Origin: an uncultured Dehalococcoidia bacterium
GTDB lineage: Bacteria; Chloroflexota; Dehalococcoidia; Lucifugimonadales; CATOSD01
Assembly (NCBI GenBank): GCA_951812395.1
Contig: CATOSD010000001.1
Location: 1,461,108-1,525,107, forward strand
Length of the DNA: 64,000 nt
Reading direction: 5' to 3'
Part shown: positions 1 through 7,837 of the stretch, in pieces
Layout of the letters: each line of letters begins with the position of its first letter
Numbering within the stretch: position 1 is the stretch's first letter
Made by a program: the position numbers and the translations under genes
The notes under the pieces: model-generated
Database searches by the model: none
What the model was told of the DNA's origin: nothing
What the model saw: the letters and a program-made list of their open reading frames with translations, nothing else

Positions 1-776
1 GGCTCCCATGATTGAGCAAGCTGAGAAAACGATGGGAACGAAGTCAGAGATGACGTTGGCCGACGCCGCTTACCACTCCGGCAAGGGCTTGGAAGAATGC
101 GCTCGCAAAGGCCAGTCAGTTGCGATGCCGGAGACGCGACAACAGCTGCTTGGGGACCCGTATCACAAGGACCGATTCACGTACGACAAGCGCACCGACA
201 GCTTCATGTGCCCGCAGGGGCAGAGGCTCCAGTATCTTCGTATCCAACGCTTGAATGGAGTCCCGTGGCGTCTGTACCGAACCTCTGAAGGCGTCTGCCA
301 GGCGTGCCCAGCCTTCGGAGTCTGTACGAGGTCCGAAAGGTTCGGCCGTAGTGTGACGATAGGACCTTACGACGCTGCGTTGCGCCATCATCGTGTCTGG
401 ATGTCTACTGACGAAGCCTGGGTTGCGTACAAGCGGAGAAAGCAGTTGGTCGAACCAGTCTTCGGAATCATCAAGGAGCAACTGGCGGCTCGGAGATTCC
501 TGCTGCGTGGCTTCGCGAACGTGTCGGCCGAGTGGACTCTGTTGGGCACAGCATTCAACCTGCGCACCCTGTGGCGGGTGTGGAGCCTCGGCGTCTTTGC
601 CGATCTACTCCTTCATGGCCCAAAGCCTCACTTCGCTTCCTAGAACTGTCGCGATAACAGCATGGGCCATTGGTCGCAAGTCCCGGCGTCTGCCTTTCGT
701 CCTACAGGCTAACCCGGTCGGCGACCATCGTTGACCCAAGTCGATCACAACATCGCTTCTGAGACAGGCTCATACA
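1..776 (+). mobile_element. Right part of an IS1182-type insertion sequence
   Basis: The element holds the transposase and about 130 bases of non-coding DNA behind it. I place the right end near 776 because a plausible terminal sequence (CTTCTGAGACAGGCTC) ends there and the leader repeat of the host operon begins at 785. The left terminal repeat is outside the window, so the inverted repeat and target duplication cannot be verified. The IS appears to have landed just after a leader repeat, cutting the leftward operon from whatever gene came next. Confidence 0.5.
2..643 (+). CDS. IS1182-type DDE transposase, 5' truncated by window edge
   Basis: The frame is open to the left edge, so the true start is outside the window; at least 213 residues of the C-terminal part are present. 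The protein has the late DDE region of IS1182-like transposases: an ADAAYHSGK segment, a cysteine cluster (CPQGQ, CQACP, CTRSE), then the RKQLVEPVFGIIKEQ helix that carries the last acidic catalytic residue, and an AEWTLLGTAFNLR tail. Full-length members are about 450-550 residues. It opposes the neighbouring element genes in direction and has no co-directional partner, as expected of an insertion sequence. Whether the missing N-terminal part is intact cannot be judged. Confidence 0.85.
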   Translation, partial: APMIEQAEKTMGTKSEMTLADAAYHSGKGLEECARKGQSVAMPETRQQLLGDPYHKDRFTYDKRTDSFMCPQGQRLQYLRIQRLNGVPWRLYRTSEGVCQACPAFGVCTRSERFGRSVTIGPYDAALRHHRVWMSTDEAWVAYKRRKQLVEPVFGIIKEQLAARRFLLRGFANVSAEWTLLGTAFNLRTLWRVWSLGVFADLLLHGPKPHFAS

Positions 777-784
777 TGGCTGTG

Positions 785-846
785 CGGGGGAGGCCGTCGC
801 ATGACGTGCGACAACCTCCCCCCGTGTGTCTGCGCTCTAGCGTCCC
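785..846 (-). promoter_or_regulatory. Leader repeat copy 1 (two-hairpin element), orphaned by the IS
   Basis: Read on the minus strand: a short hairpin with a TAGA loop (complement of 832-843), then a long hairpin pairing 815-822 with 786-793 and 808-812 with 796-800. The plus-strand string GCGGGGGAGGCCGTCGC is identical to copy 2 at 5268-5284. Its downstream gene is missing because the IS begins a few bases later. Confidence 0.7.
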
Positions 847-860
847 TCGCCAACCGGCTC

Positions 861-1358
861 CTAGAACAGCCTCAGCGTCTGCTGTTGCGTCTGCTCCGCC
901 TCTCCCTCGGCGTCTGAAGCCTGCGCCGTTCCCTGCCCGCGCCGGTTCCTGCGTCTGGCCGGGGGAGCGGGCCTTTCATGTGCCGGATGCTTGGGTTCGT
1001 CCTCCCACTTGGCCCTCGCCCGTTCGACCACCGCCGGGACCTCCTGCGTGAGCCCGGATTCGTCCAGATCGTCGAAGGACTCGATGTGCGGGTCCGACGA
1101 GGGCTGTTGCACCCCGATGGTGGCCCTGCCTCCCTTGATGGACACGACGACCTTCAGGTCCTCGGACGCGCCGGTGTCGTCCCCAGCGTCCTGCTCTCCG
1201 GCGTCATCGGAACCCTGTGCGTCCTGTGCGGTCTCCTTGTTGGCGTCCTGCTCGTCGGCAACCGCGGCTTCCGTGTCGTCCGCCGCATCGCCGAAGAGAC
1301 CGTCGTCTGCGCTCGGGGCATCCGAGCGGGTTGCTTCCGTTCCAACTTCGTCAGGCAT
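861..1358 (-). CDS. Hypothetical acidic protein at the end of the PRTRC cluster
   Basis: A 165-residue protein. The first 65 residues are almost all Asp, Glu, Ala, Thr and Ser and look disordered. Residues 68-115 form a compact segment starting LKVVVSIKGGRATIGVQ that is probably beta-rich. The tail is basic (PPARRRNRRGQG), then Gln-rich, ending QTLRLF. A good ribosome site (AAAGGAG) precedes the ATG. Being the last gene of the PRTRC run it could be a diverged PRTRC protein E, but I see no motif that proves this. The stop is followed in frame by GAGCCGGTTGGCGAGGGACGC and a second TAG, which mimics the end of the helicase gene at 5318. Confidence 0.6.
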   Translation of the reverse strand: MPDEVGTEATRSDAPSADDGLFGDAADDTEAAVADEQDANKETAQDAQGSDDAGEQDAGDDTGASEDLKVVVSIKGGRATIGVQQPSSDPHIESFDDLDESGLTQEVPAVVERARAKWEDEPKHPAHERPAPPARRRNRRGQGTAQASDAEGEAEQTQQQTLRLF

Positions 1359-1394
1359 GGTTGCTCCTTTTGTTGTTTCTTCTCTGGCCCTTGC

Positions 1395-1778
1395 TCAGGC
1401 TGCGAGCCTCGACTGTCTCCTGATCTCGCCGAGGGTCTGCGGCTCCCAGTACAGGTCCCGCTCCACGGCGGGGACGCTGCCGAACACGGTTACTTCCGAG
1501 AGTTCCGTCAGGTCGAAGTAGCCCAGTTCGACTTCAAACCCTTCGACGAGGCCGAAGCACGTTCCGGTCTCAGCGTCCCACTCGGTGACGTACCAGCGCC
1601 AGCCGTTGTAGGGCGAGAAGAGCTTCACCCTGGCGACCACGGTGTCGGGGTCGTCCGCGCCGTCATTGGCGTACAGGGGCGGGATGGTGTCGGCGAGCTC
1701 CTTGGTCATCAGCTTGTGCCTGCGGAGCCCGCTGTGGTTGTCCTGCCAGATCGTGGTGGTTCCCTTTTCGTTAGGCAT
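1395..1778 (-). CDS. DUF2958 family protein
   Basis: 127 residues, function unknown. It carries the run typical of DUF2958: LMTKELADTIPPLYAN, then FSPYNGWRWYVTEWD, GFEVELGYFDLTEL, and a final VERDLYWEP. DUF2958 genes occur mostly on plasmids and conjugative elements close to DNA-processing genes. The start at 1778 (MPNEKGT) is chosen because AAGGAG sits at the right distance before it; the frame stays open further upstream but the extra residues are arginine-rich shadow translation. Likely co-transcribed with the PRTRC genes. Confidence 0.85.
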   Translation of the reverse strand: MPNEKGTTTIWQDNHSGLRRHKLMTKELADTIPPLYANDGADDPDTVVARVKLFSPYNGWRWYVTEWDAETGTCFGLVEGFEVELGYFDLTELSEVTVFGSVPAVERDLYWEPQTLGEIRRQSRLAA

Positions 1779-1827
1779 GGTTTTCTCCTTGTTTCCTTCT
1801 TTGAATGCGTCCGTTGAGCGCTGTTCC

Positions 1828-2643
1828 CTAAGCCACGATTGCCAGCTCGGAGCCAGACCGCACCACCCGCGCCACCGTCTCCGGGGTGGCATACGTGGGG
1901 GTGACCGTTCCCTGCTCCATGTCCAGGTAGAGGCCCATGAAGGGGCAGGTTCCCGCCGCCATGCGGCGGACCACCTGTAGCGCCAGCGACGCCATCATCT
2001 GGTTGATGGTCGGGTCCTGATCGGTCAGGTCGAGGGCCGCCGCGCAGTCCACGTCGGGAGGCGTGGTCGACACGGCGGTCAGCAGGTCGGGCCGCTGCAC
2101 CGTAGGCGCGGGGAGCAGGTAGCAGGTCTGGTCGACGAAGGCTTGTTCGTCCCCAAAGTCCCGGTCGGCGACGTTGCCTATAAGCACCTGCCCCCAGTTG
2201 GTGTCGTTGCCCGCGTCGATGAGCCACCGGCGCGGGTCGCCCGGCAGGGACTCCGCCATCGCCCTGCGAGCTGCGGCGTTGTCGGCGCAGCCGATGATGA
2301 GGCTGTTCCCGTAGTGGGGAAGGCCGGGGTAGCGGCCCCCATCCGAGCGGGAGTCCTCTTCCCGGAAGGCGTACACCGAGTAGCCGACGGGACGCCGGTA
2401 GGCACTGGCCAGCCGGTCCGCGAGGGCCTGACTCTTGAATCGACCGACATCCTCCGGGTAGAAGTTCTGCCGCAGCAGGTTGTGGGGCTCCACCCGGTCG
2501 TGGTCGACCAGGACGATGGTGGCCTCCCGTCCCTGGAAGAGTCGGCAGAGACCCTCGGCCACGAAGCCGCCGGTCCCGCCGCAGCCGACCACCGTTATCC
2601 AGGGGTTGTCCAGCAGGAACGTGTTGTCCAGGTAGTAGGGCAT
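1828..2643 (-). CDS. PRTRC system ThiF/E1-like protein
   Basis: 271 residues, an E1-like adenylating enzyme of the ThiF/MoeB fold. The nucleotide-binding glycine loop is GCGGTGG at residues 20-26, preceded by WITVV, and the VDHDRVEPHNLLRQNF segment holds the conserved Asp, Arg and Asn residues of the adenylation site. A conserved cysteine lies in VDCAAALDL. This pattern matches the ThiF member of PRTRC (ParB-related, ThiF-related cassette) systems, where it sits beside an E2-like protein, a JAMM peptidase and a small ubiquitin-like protein, as here. In E1 chemistry it would adenylate the C-terminus of the ubiquitin-like protein; that role is inferred. It overlaps the upstream gene by 49 bases and has an AAAGGAGGTGA ribosome site inside it. 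Confidence 0.9.
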   Translation of the reverse strand: MPYYLDNTFLLDNPWITVVGCGGTGGFVAEGLCRLFQGREATIVLVDHDRVEPHNLLRQNFYPEDVGRFKSQALADRLASAYRRPVGYSVYAFREEDSRSDGGRYPGLPHYGNSLIIGCADNAAARRAMAESLPGDPRRWLIDAGNDTNWGQVLIGNVADRDFGDEQAFVDQTCYLLPAPTVQRPDLLTAVSTTPPDVDCAAALDLTDQDPTINQMMASLALQVVRRMAAGTCPFMGLYLDMEQGTVTPTYATPETVARVVRSGSELAIVA

Positions 2644-3368
2644 TTCTCAGTCACCTCCTTTTCTCTTGCCTCGTTTGAATCCGGCTCTTCGCCCGTCAGC
2701 CGGACGCCCGGAACTGGGCCGTCGAACACCTGCGGCCACTCCACCGGGGCGAAGTGGCCGTAGACGCCGACCCGCAGGCTCAGCTCGGGCCGGTCGCTGT
2801 CGAGGCGTCCCACGACGCCGTAGATGCGGAAGCCCTGCTCGTCGCCGTCGTCGGTCTTCGAGAAGAAGGCGCAGGAGCTTCCGTGGGAGTGGAACTCGGC
2901 GACCACCCCGGCGGGCGGCGTGTAGGTGAGGGACGAAGCCGTCCCTTCCTGTTCGGGAACCACCAGCCGGTAGGCTCGCCCGTCCCACCGCACGGCGAAG
3001 AACCGCTCGGTGCCGGGGTCGTCCTGGAACCAGCGCAGGCCAAACTCGAAGAGCCGGGCCGGGATGGGGCCGTGGGCAAGCTCCACCTTGTCGGCGACGG
3101 GAGCCAGGCCCCGCACCTCGCAGGATGCGACAATGACCCGCGCCGTCAGGTGGGCGCTCTCGGACTGGACGTAGAGGCCGCCCGATCCGAGCACGTAGTC
3201 GTAGCCGATTCCCTGGACTCCCGCGAGCCCGCCGGGGTGGTTGACCAGGTAGCCCACCGGCCCCGGCGCCCCGCTAGCGGTAGCCACGTCTCCCCTCGGA
3301 GACCGCCATCGCCTGGCCCACCGTGCACTGGGGAACCAGGTCTTCAGTCGGGTATACAGTTGTTCCAT
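2595..3368 (-). CDS. PRTRC system protein A (JAB/MPN JAMM metallopeptidase)
   Basis: 257 residues. A textbook JAMM zinc site is visible at residues 158-173: Glu158, His160-Ser-His162, Ser170 and Asp173, giving the HxH-x10-D spacing. The surrounding AEFHSHGSSCAFFSKTD and the later FRIYGVVGRL are characteristic of PRTRC protein A (Mov34/MPN/PAD-1 family). JAMM proteins cut isopeptide bonds or trim C-terminal tails of ubiquitin-like proteins, so trimming of the product of the gene ending at 5026 is a reasonable guess. The gene starts inside the end of the E2-like gene (95-base overlap) with GGAGGAG before the ATG, and ends inside the ThiF gene, so translation of the three is probably coupled. 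Confidence 0.9.
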   Translation of the reverse strand: MEQLYTRLKTWFPSARWARRWRSPRGDVATASGAPGPVGYLVNHPGGLAGVQGIGYDYVLGSGGLYVQSESAHLTARVIVASCEVRGLAPVADKVELAHGPIPARLFEFGLRWFQDDPGTERFFAVRWDGRAYRLVVPEQEGTASSLTYTPPAGVVAEFHSHGSSCAFFSKTDDGDEQGFRIYGVVGRLDSDRPELSLRVGVYGHFAPVEWPQVFDGPVPGVRLTGEEPDSNEAREKEVTEKCPTTWTTRSCWTTPG

Positions 3369-3978
3369 CGAGCTCCTCCCATAGCGCGTGCAGGTTGTCG
3401 GGGTGCTTCTTCGAGCGGTCCCGGGTGTCTCCGGTTAGGGAGAAGAAGGACTGGAAGAAGCCTTCCGGTATCAGGTCCACCTCCTCGGGGAACCTGTGGC
3501 TTCCGGGACAGACCCGACCGTCCCTGAAGACGTTGAAGGCCGGGGCCCGGAAGAGGAGTTGCTCGGGGTCGTTTGGCCGGCCAAGCGCGGCATAGACCCA
3601 GGGCGCACGCCCCGGCGAGCAGACGAAGACCAGCCCCGGCATGGGGAGCCGGAGCCGGGCGGGTGGCTTGAACGCCTCCCGTTGCAGGGCCACGGGCCAG
3701 ACCTGCGGAGGCCGCCAAAGGGCCACCACCTGCCCGGTCTCGCCCTGGTTCCACCAGAGGGCCTCCTGTGGCAGCAGTCCCGATGAGAAGCCCAGGTGCT
3801 GGGTGAACACGTTGGCGATCTCGTCCGCCGAGACGGTCCTGACCCACACCGAGTCGCCCTCGAAGCCCCGAAGCAGGAGCGTCTCGTCGTAGACCTCCAG
3901 TTGGAGGTTCAGCTTGTCCCTGGGCATATCGTCCGGGCCGGGCAGGGACCACCCGGTCTTCTCAACGTCAGTCGTCAT
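3274..3978 (-). CDS. PRTRC system protein B (E2-like)
   Basis: 234 residues, matching PRTRC protein B, a divergent prokaryotic E2 (ubiquitin-conjugating enzyme-like) fold. Recognisable blocks are PGLVFVCSPGRAPWVYA at about 114-130, FRAPAFNVF at 143-151 and RVCPGSHRFP at 155-164. Cys157 is the candidate active-site cysteine that would carry a thioester. Its ATG overlaps the stop of the upstream gene by 11 bases and is preceded by AAAGGAGG. Function as a conjugating enzyme is inferred from the family and from its E1, JAMM and ubiquitin-like neighbours. Confidence 0.88.
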   Translation of the reverse strand: MTTDVEKTGWSLPGPDDMPRDKLNLQLEVYDETLLLRGFEGDSVWVRTVSADEIANVFTQHLGFSSGLLPQEALWWNQGETGQVVALWRPPQVWPVALQREAFKPPARLRLPMPGLVFVCSPGRAPWVYAALGRPNDPEQLLFRAPAFNVFRDGRVCPGSHRFPEEVDLIPEGFFQSFFSLTGDTRDRSKKHPDNLHALWEELDGTTVYPTEDLVPQCTVGQAMAVSEGRRGYR

Positions 3979-4810
3979 GGTCGTCGTCCTCCTTTCCTTG
4001 TTCTTGCTCCGGGACTCTGGGCAGGACGGTGTCCAGCATCTCGGCGAAGCGGACGGGGAGGTCCTCCTCCATCCAGTCGGCCAGCGTGAATACCGAGTCC
4101 ATCAGGGCGCTGGCCCTGCGCCACTCCTCCGTCCCTTCGGCGATGATCTCGTCCTCCCAGGGGTCGGCGAAGCCGTCGTAGCTGCCATCCTCATAGGAGT
4201 GGTCGAGGAAGAAGTTGCCGGTCTCGGCGAAGACCCAGGAGGCGGCCTTTGCCGCCCCCTCGAACCGGGTATCCTTCACCGCCTCGGTCAGTTCCTCGAC
4301 GGGTATGCCCCCTTCGGGGAGCCTCTGAAGGGTCTGTTGCGGGATGCGCTCGGCGGCCGACTCCAGCCATGCCACCCGTATCTCGTCGGACTCCCCGTAG
4401 AAGGAGTCCGGGGGTTTTGCCAGCAGGAGCAGGGCCGAGATGCCGTCCCGGTAGCCGTTCCACAGCTCGTGGAGGCCGTCGTAGCCGAAGCCCATCAGGT
4501 CGAAGGGGATGCCCCTCCGCAGCCAGGACCAGGGCGGTTCGTCCCCGTCTTCGAGGAAGAACTCAAAGTAGGGCTGGTAGAGGGGGAAGTGCTTCCCTCC
4601 GAAGAGGTTGGCGAAGCGCTCCACCCTCGTGCGCAAGTCGGGGGCCGCAAGCGTTGCCTCGGCCTCATCGGGAAAGAGGCGGCGCACCAGCCCCGCGAAC
4701 CAGGCGTAGTCGTCGGCGTAGCCGACCAGCGTCACAAGCTCCCGCAGCGACGGCGGACGCCGCAGGAGCTTTTCAGAAAGGCCGCTCAGCGTCGGCGGAG
4801 CAGCTTGCAC
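3968..4810 (-). CDS. Hypothetical protein, possible PRTRC protein F
   Basis: 280 residues, acidic and rich in Trp, Phe and Tyr, with no signal peptide or membrane segment. Blocks that stand out are MGFGYDGLHELWNGYRDGISALL in the middle (shown only as a landmark) and an Asp/His-rich C-terminus. I do not recognise catalytic residues. The position between protein C and protein B is where PRTRC protein F usually lies, so the name is by context only. The start is a GTG preceded by TGGAGG at seven bases, inside the upstream gene (25-base overlap). Confidence 0.65.
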   Translation of the reverse strand: MQAAPPTLSGLSEKLLRRPPSLRELVTLVGYADDYAWFAGLVRRLFPDEAEATLAAPDLRTRVERFANLFGGKHFPLYQPYFEFFLEDGDEPPWSWLRRGIPFDLMGFGYDGLHELWNGYRDGISALLLLAKPPDSFYGESDEIRVAWLESAAERIPQQTLQRLPEGGIPVEELTEAVKDTRFEGAAKAASWVFAETGNFFLDHSYEDGSYDGFADPWEDEIIAEGTEEWRRASALMDSVFTLADWMEEDLPVRFAEMLDTVLPRVPEQEQGKEDDDHDD

Positions 4811-5013
4811 CGCATCGCCTCCAGGAGCCGTCCCGTGGCCGAGGCGTAGTCCTGCGCCTGGGCGCAGGCCATCTCCACGTCCTTCTGCCGTGCGGCCGCG
4901 GCGTCCAGGTCGAAGGAGCCGTCTGGCCGTGTGAGCTCCGCCGTGAGCTCGATGATGCTGAGGGCCGCTGACGGTGTCGCCGCCAGCAGGCCCGCGAAGG
5001 TCCGGTTGTCCAT
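4786..5013 (-). CDS. Small hypothetical protein in the PRTRC cluster
   Basis: 75 residues, largely helical (FAGLLAATPSAALSIIELTAE, then an Ala/Gln-rich amphipathic stretch), ending in basic LLRRR. A strong GGAGGACATCCG-ATG start lies only 12 bases after the ubiquitin-like gene and its 3' end overlaps the next gene, so it is clearly part of the operon. No family is recognised. It may be a helper subunit specific to this lineage. Confidence 0.7.
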   Translation of the reverse strand: MDNRTFAGLLAATPSAALSIIELTAELTRPDGSFDLDAAAARQKDVEMACAQAQDYASATGRLLEAMRCKLLRRR

Positions 5014-5025
5014 CGGATGTCCTCC

Positions 5026-5223
5026 TTACTGTGTGCAGGCGCCCTTGGTGCCCACCCGCCGCTGGAACTCGTAGATGGTGTCGTCGCCCCGGGTGGTCTC
5101 CTTCACCGAGGCGTTGGCGATCTCGCCGTAGAAGTCGCTGAGCGTCGCTTTCACCTGGTCTACGGTCATCTCGGGGTCGGGGTCCGGGAACTCGCGGTCG
5201 TCGTATACGAAAATGCGTGCCAC
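5026..5223 (-). CDS. PRTRC system protein C (ubiquitin-like)
   Basis: 65 residues, starting at a GTG with AAGGAG eight bases before it; it is hidden inside a longer spurious frame. ARIFVYDDREFPDPDPEMT, then DFYGEIANASV, then YEFQRRVGTKG match PRTRC protein C, which I associate with the prokaryotic ubiquitin-like (Prok_Ub, beta-grasp) family. The chain ends GTKG followed by four extra residues, ACTQ. In ubiquitin systems a JAMM or other protease exposes the terminal Gly before adenylation; the neighbouring JAMM and E1 genes make that plausible here but it is not proved. Confidence 0.85.
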   Translation of the reverse strand: MARIFVYDDREFPDPDPEMTVDQVKATLSDFYGEIANASVKETTRGDDTIYEFQRRVGTKGACTQ

Positions 5224-5267
5224 TGTCTCATCTCCTTTTCTTGCTTGGTGCTGCTTCGTTGCCGTTA

Positions 5268-5330
5268 GCGGGGGAGGCCGTCGCTCCGTGGCGGCGGCCC
5301 CTCCCGTGAACTGCGGTCTAGCGTCCCGCG
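5268..5330 (-). promoter_or_regulatory. Leader repeat copy 2 between helicase and protein C genes
   Basis: The short hairpin has the helicase stop TAG in its loop (complement of 5311-5323). The long hairpin pairs GGGGAGG at 5271-5277 with CCCCTCCC at 5298-5305. Copy 1 shares the hairpin sequence and also the 25-30 bases before it, including helicase C-terminal codons. Confidence 0.7.
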
Positions 5331-7675
5331 CCGACCGGCTCCTTCTCGCGCTCCTGCTCCATCGCCCACTCGAACATCGAGATGGTCGAGACCTGGGGCT
5401 TCCCGTTCTTCCGCTTCGGCTTGACGGGCTCCTCCGCCATGAACTCCGCCCAGGAGAACAGCGACTGCTGCGGCTCCGGGTCCTCGTCCTCGTGGTGGCC
5501 GTTGGTCCCGTTGCCGTTGGCGTGGCGGCCGTTGCCGGGGACAAGCTCGACCGTCGGCCCGAAGATGTCGGACCCGTGGCCGTGGCCGTTGCCATTCCCG
5601 TTGCCGTTGACCGCAATGGTCTCCGGCTCGATCTCGACGACCTTCCAGCCGTCGTCCACCAGCAGCTCCTCGGCCTCGCTCTCGGCGTTCCGCGCCTGGG
5701 CGAACACCTCCTCCATCGTCTCGGCCTCGTCCTCCTCCTCGCCGCTGACGATCCTGCGGGCCAGGGCCATCATCATGTCGTCGCCGTCGTCCCCGTAGGC
5801 GGCAAGCCCGTCCTCCGGCAACTCCCCCTCGACGGCCAGGGAGCTCTGCATCTTCTTTGCCACCAGCTTCAGCGCGTCGGCCTGGAGGGTGTTCCGGTAG
5901 GCCAGAAACACGACCTTGACCGGGCGGGTCTGCCCGATGCGCCACGACCGCCGCGACGCCTGCCGGACGACGTACACCGAATAATCCGTTTCGTCCCAGA
6001 CGATGGTCGGGAAGTCGATCAGGTCCAGGCCGGTCTGCACCAGGCGCGGGTGGCAGATGAGGACGTCGATGCCCTCCTTCACCTTGTCGGCCACCCACTT
6101 CTCCCTGCGGTTCGGGGCCACCGCGTCGGCCTTCATCACCGCCACCTTGAACCCGTGCCGGGTGAGGAAGTCGTCCATCCGCCCGGTGATGTCCCGCGTC
6201 CCCGTGTGGGTGACGTAGACCAGCACCCGCCTTCCCTCCAGCCGCTCGGCGGCCACCAGGTCGACGAGCGCCTTCTCCTTCGGGTAGAGCTTCTCCTCGG
6301 AAAGCGGCGGAACCGCCACGATGACGTCGCCCGTCCGGGGGTCGAACACCGTCTCGCCCCTGGTGCACCCGTCCGGGTACGCCAGCAGCGTCTGGAGGTA
6401 GGTCGCCAGCAGCCGCTTCGAGCCGGACTTGAGCGCCTTCGCCAACTCCTCCTTCAGCGTCTCGAACACGTGCTTGTAGGCGCTGCGCTGGGAGTAGCCC
6501 GTGGCGTCCTCCTCCGAGTCCATCGAGGACACGAGGATCTTCTCCTCGTAGTCGGGCAGGCCGGAGGCGACGTCGGCCAGTCTGAGGAACACCGTGTTTC
6601 CGATGATGTGGAAGAGGGCGCTGGGCACGAGGCCGGGCCTCTCCCTGGTGACCTTGCGGTAGCTGCGCCTCCTGCTGTTGCGCCCGTCCTCCACCGCGTC
6701 GTCGTCGGGCTTGCCGACGGTTATCTCCTCGAAGCCGTACCGCTTGATCCAGCGCCCCTCGTCGGAGCGCCCGAACTCCGTCCTGATCTCCGGGGAGAAC
6801 CGGTAGAGCAGGTGGAAGATGGTCGAGGAGTAGCCTCCCAAGAGCGTGCCCGTTAGGGAGAGGGACTTGCCGCACACGTCGGCGAGGATGCCCGCGGCGA
6901 TGCCCTGGGCGCTCCCTCGCCCCTTGAACTCATGCACTTCGTCGCCTATAAGCAGGTCGAAGAAGCCCTTCATCCGGTGCTTGATGTAGTCGGCCAGCGG
7001 GTAGCGGGCCGGGCCGGACCGGTCGGCCTGCCAGAGGGGGGCGCCGCAGGCGGCGCAGGTGTGCTTGCGGCGGTTCAGGTCCGCGAACGTCAGCGGCACG
7101 CCGTCCTTGTCCACGACCTGCGCCGTGCAGTCGGGGCAGCAGGGGACCCGGAAGGGCTCCCCAGTCTCCTCGTCCCGCAGGAGCCTTCCCTTCGAGACGG
7201 CCCACCGCTCGATGACGGCGGGCATCCAGCGGTAGGACAGCTTGGCTTTCTCACGGCTCATCACCGCGAAGAGGGGGCCGGAGCCGATGGAGAGGCGCAG
7301 CCGCTCCAGGTCGGTGATGGACTCGACGATGGCGGCGCGGACGCCGGGCACCGTCATCTCCACCTCCCGCTTCCACTTGGGAACCAGGTGGGGCGGGCAG
7401 ATGATGAGCACCCGCTCGAAGCCCGCCATGTATGCGGCGGCGGCCCCGATGAAGGTCTTGCCGGTTCCCATCTCGCCGACGACCGTCGTGCCCCGGTGGG
7501 CCTTCAGTGAGAGGGCCGCGCCCCTGATGGCGTCGGCCTGCGCCCCCAGGGGCTTGCGGAGCAGCCTGGGGAGCGTGCCGCCGTTCTCCGAGGGCCGGTA
7601 GAGCGGCGGGTAGGACTCGACCACCCTCCTGGCTATCGCGTCCTTGAACGTGTCTATGAAACCTCCGAGGTTCAT
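5318..7675 (-). CDS. SNF2/DEAD-like superfamily 2 helicase
   Basis: 785 residues from the ATG at 7675, chosen because TAGGAGG precedes it. Walker A GEMGTGKT is at residues 67-74, motif II is DEVH near 245 in LLIGDEVHEFKG, and motif VI reads SWRIGQTRPV near 560, the SNF2-type arginine-finger region. Between motifs I and II lies an insert with two CxxC pairs (CCPDC and CAAC) that should bind zinc. The C-terminal 170 residues are low complexity, with NGNGNGNGHGHG and a second Asn-Gly run, and end EPVGAGR. Such ATPases usually translocate on double-stranded DNA; a role in element replication or remodelling is inferred. The gene sits between the PRTRC cluster and a methylase. Confidence 0.88.
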   Translation of the reverse strand: MNLGGFIDTFKDAIARRVVESYPPLYRPSENGGTLPRLLRKPLGAQADAIRGAALSLKAHRGTTVVGEMGTGKTFIGAAAAYMAGFERVLIICPPHLVPKWKREVEMTVPGVRAAIVESITDLERLRLSIGSGPLFAVMSREKAKLSYRWMPAVIERWAVSKGRLLRDEETGEPFRVPCCPDCTAQVVDKDGVPLTFADLNRRKHTCAACGAPLWQADRSGPARYPLADYIKHRMKGFFDLLIGDEVHEFKGRGSAQGIAAGILADVCGKSLSLTGTLLGGYSSTIFHLLYRFSPEIRTEFGRSDEGRWIKRYGFEEITVGKPDDDAVEDGRNSRRRSYRKVTRERPGLVPSALFHIIGNTVFLRLADVASGLPDYEEKILVSSMDSEEDATGYSQRSAYKHVFETLKEELAKALKSGSKRLLATYLQTLLAYPDGCTRGETVFDPRTGDVIVAVPPLSEEKLYPKEKALVDLVAAERLEGRRVLVYVTHTGTRDITGRMDDFLTRHGFKVAVMKADAVAPNRREKWVADKVKEGIDVLICHPRLVQTGLDLIDFPTIVWDETDYSVYVVRQASRRSWRIGQTRPVKVVFLAYRNTLQADALKLVAKKMQSSLAVEGELPEDGLAAYGDDGDDMMMALARRIVSGEEEDEAETMEEVFAQARNAESEAEELLVDDGWKVVEIEPETIAVNGNGNGNGHGHGSDIFGPTVELVPGNGRHANGNGTNGHHEDEDPEPQQSLFSWAEFMAEEPVKPKRKNGKPQVSTISMFEWAMEQEREKEPVGAGR

Positions 7676-7746
7676 TTGAGTCGTCCTCCTATTCCGTGGT
7701 GGGCCGGAGGACGACGCCGGGACCCGGGACGCACCACGCCCCCGGT

Positions 7747-7785
7747 GGGGACGCTTGTGAGTCACGGGCTCCTGGAAGCGTCCCC
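7747..7785 (-). repeat. Perfect 10-bp inverted repeat in the helicase leader
   Basis: GGGGACGCTT at 7747-7756 pairs with AAGCGTCCCC at 7776-7785 across a 19-base loop, in the 180-base gap before the helicase start. It is stronger than the usual second hairpin of the leader family and may replace it in this copy. Confidence 0.7.
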
Positions 7786-7837
7786 TGGCGGTTGTTTGAA
7801 CGTGCGAACCCGCGCCAGTCGGCGGGCATCGTGAGTG

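Noticed and set aside
5213-6856. 547-codon open frame on the plus strand opposite the helicase gene
   Set aside because: It is the antisense shadow of a GC-rich gene: Val/Gly/His/Arg/Pro-rich composition, no family motif, no ribosome site, and the minus-strand frame has full helicase motifs.
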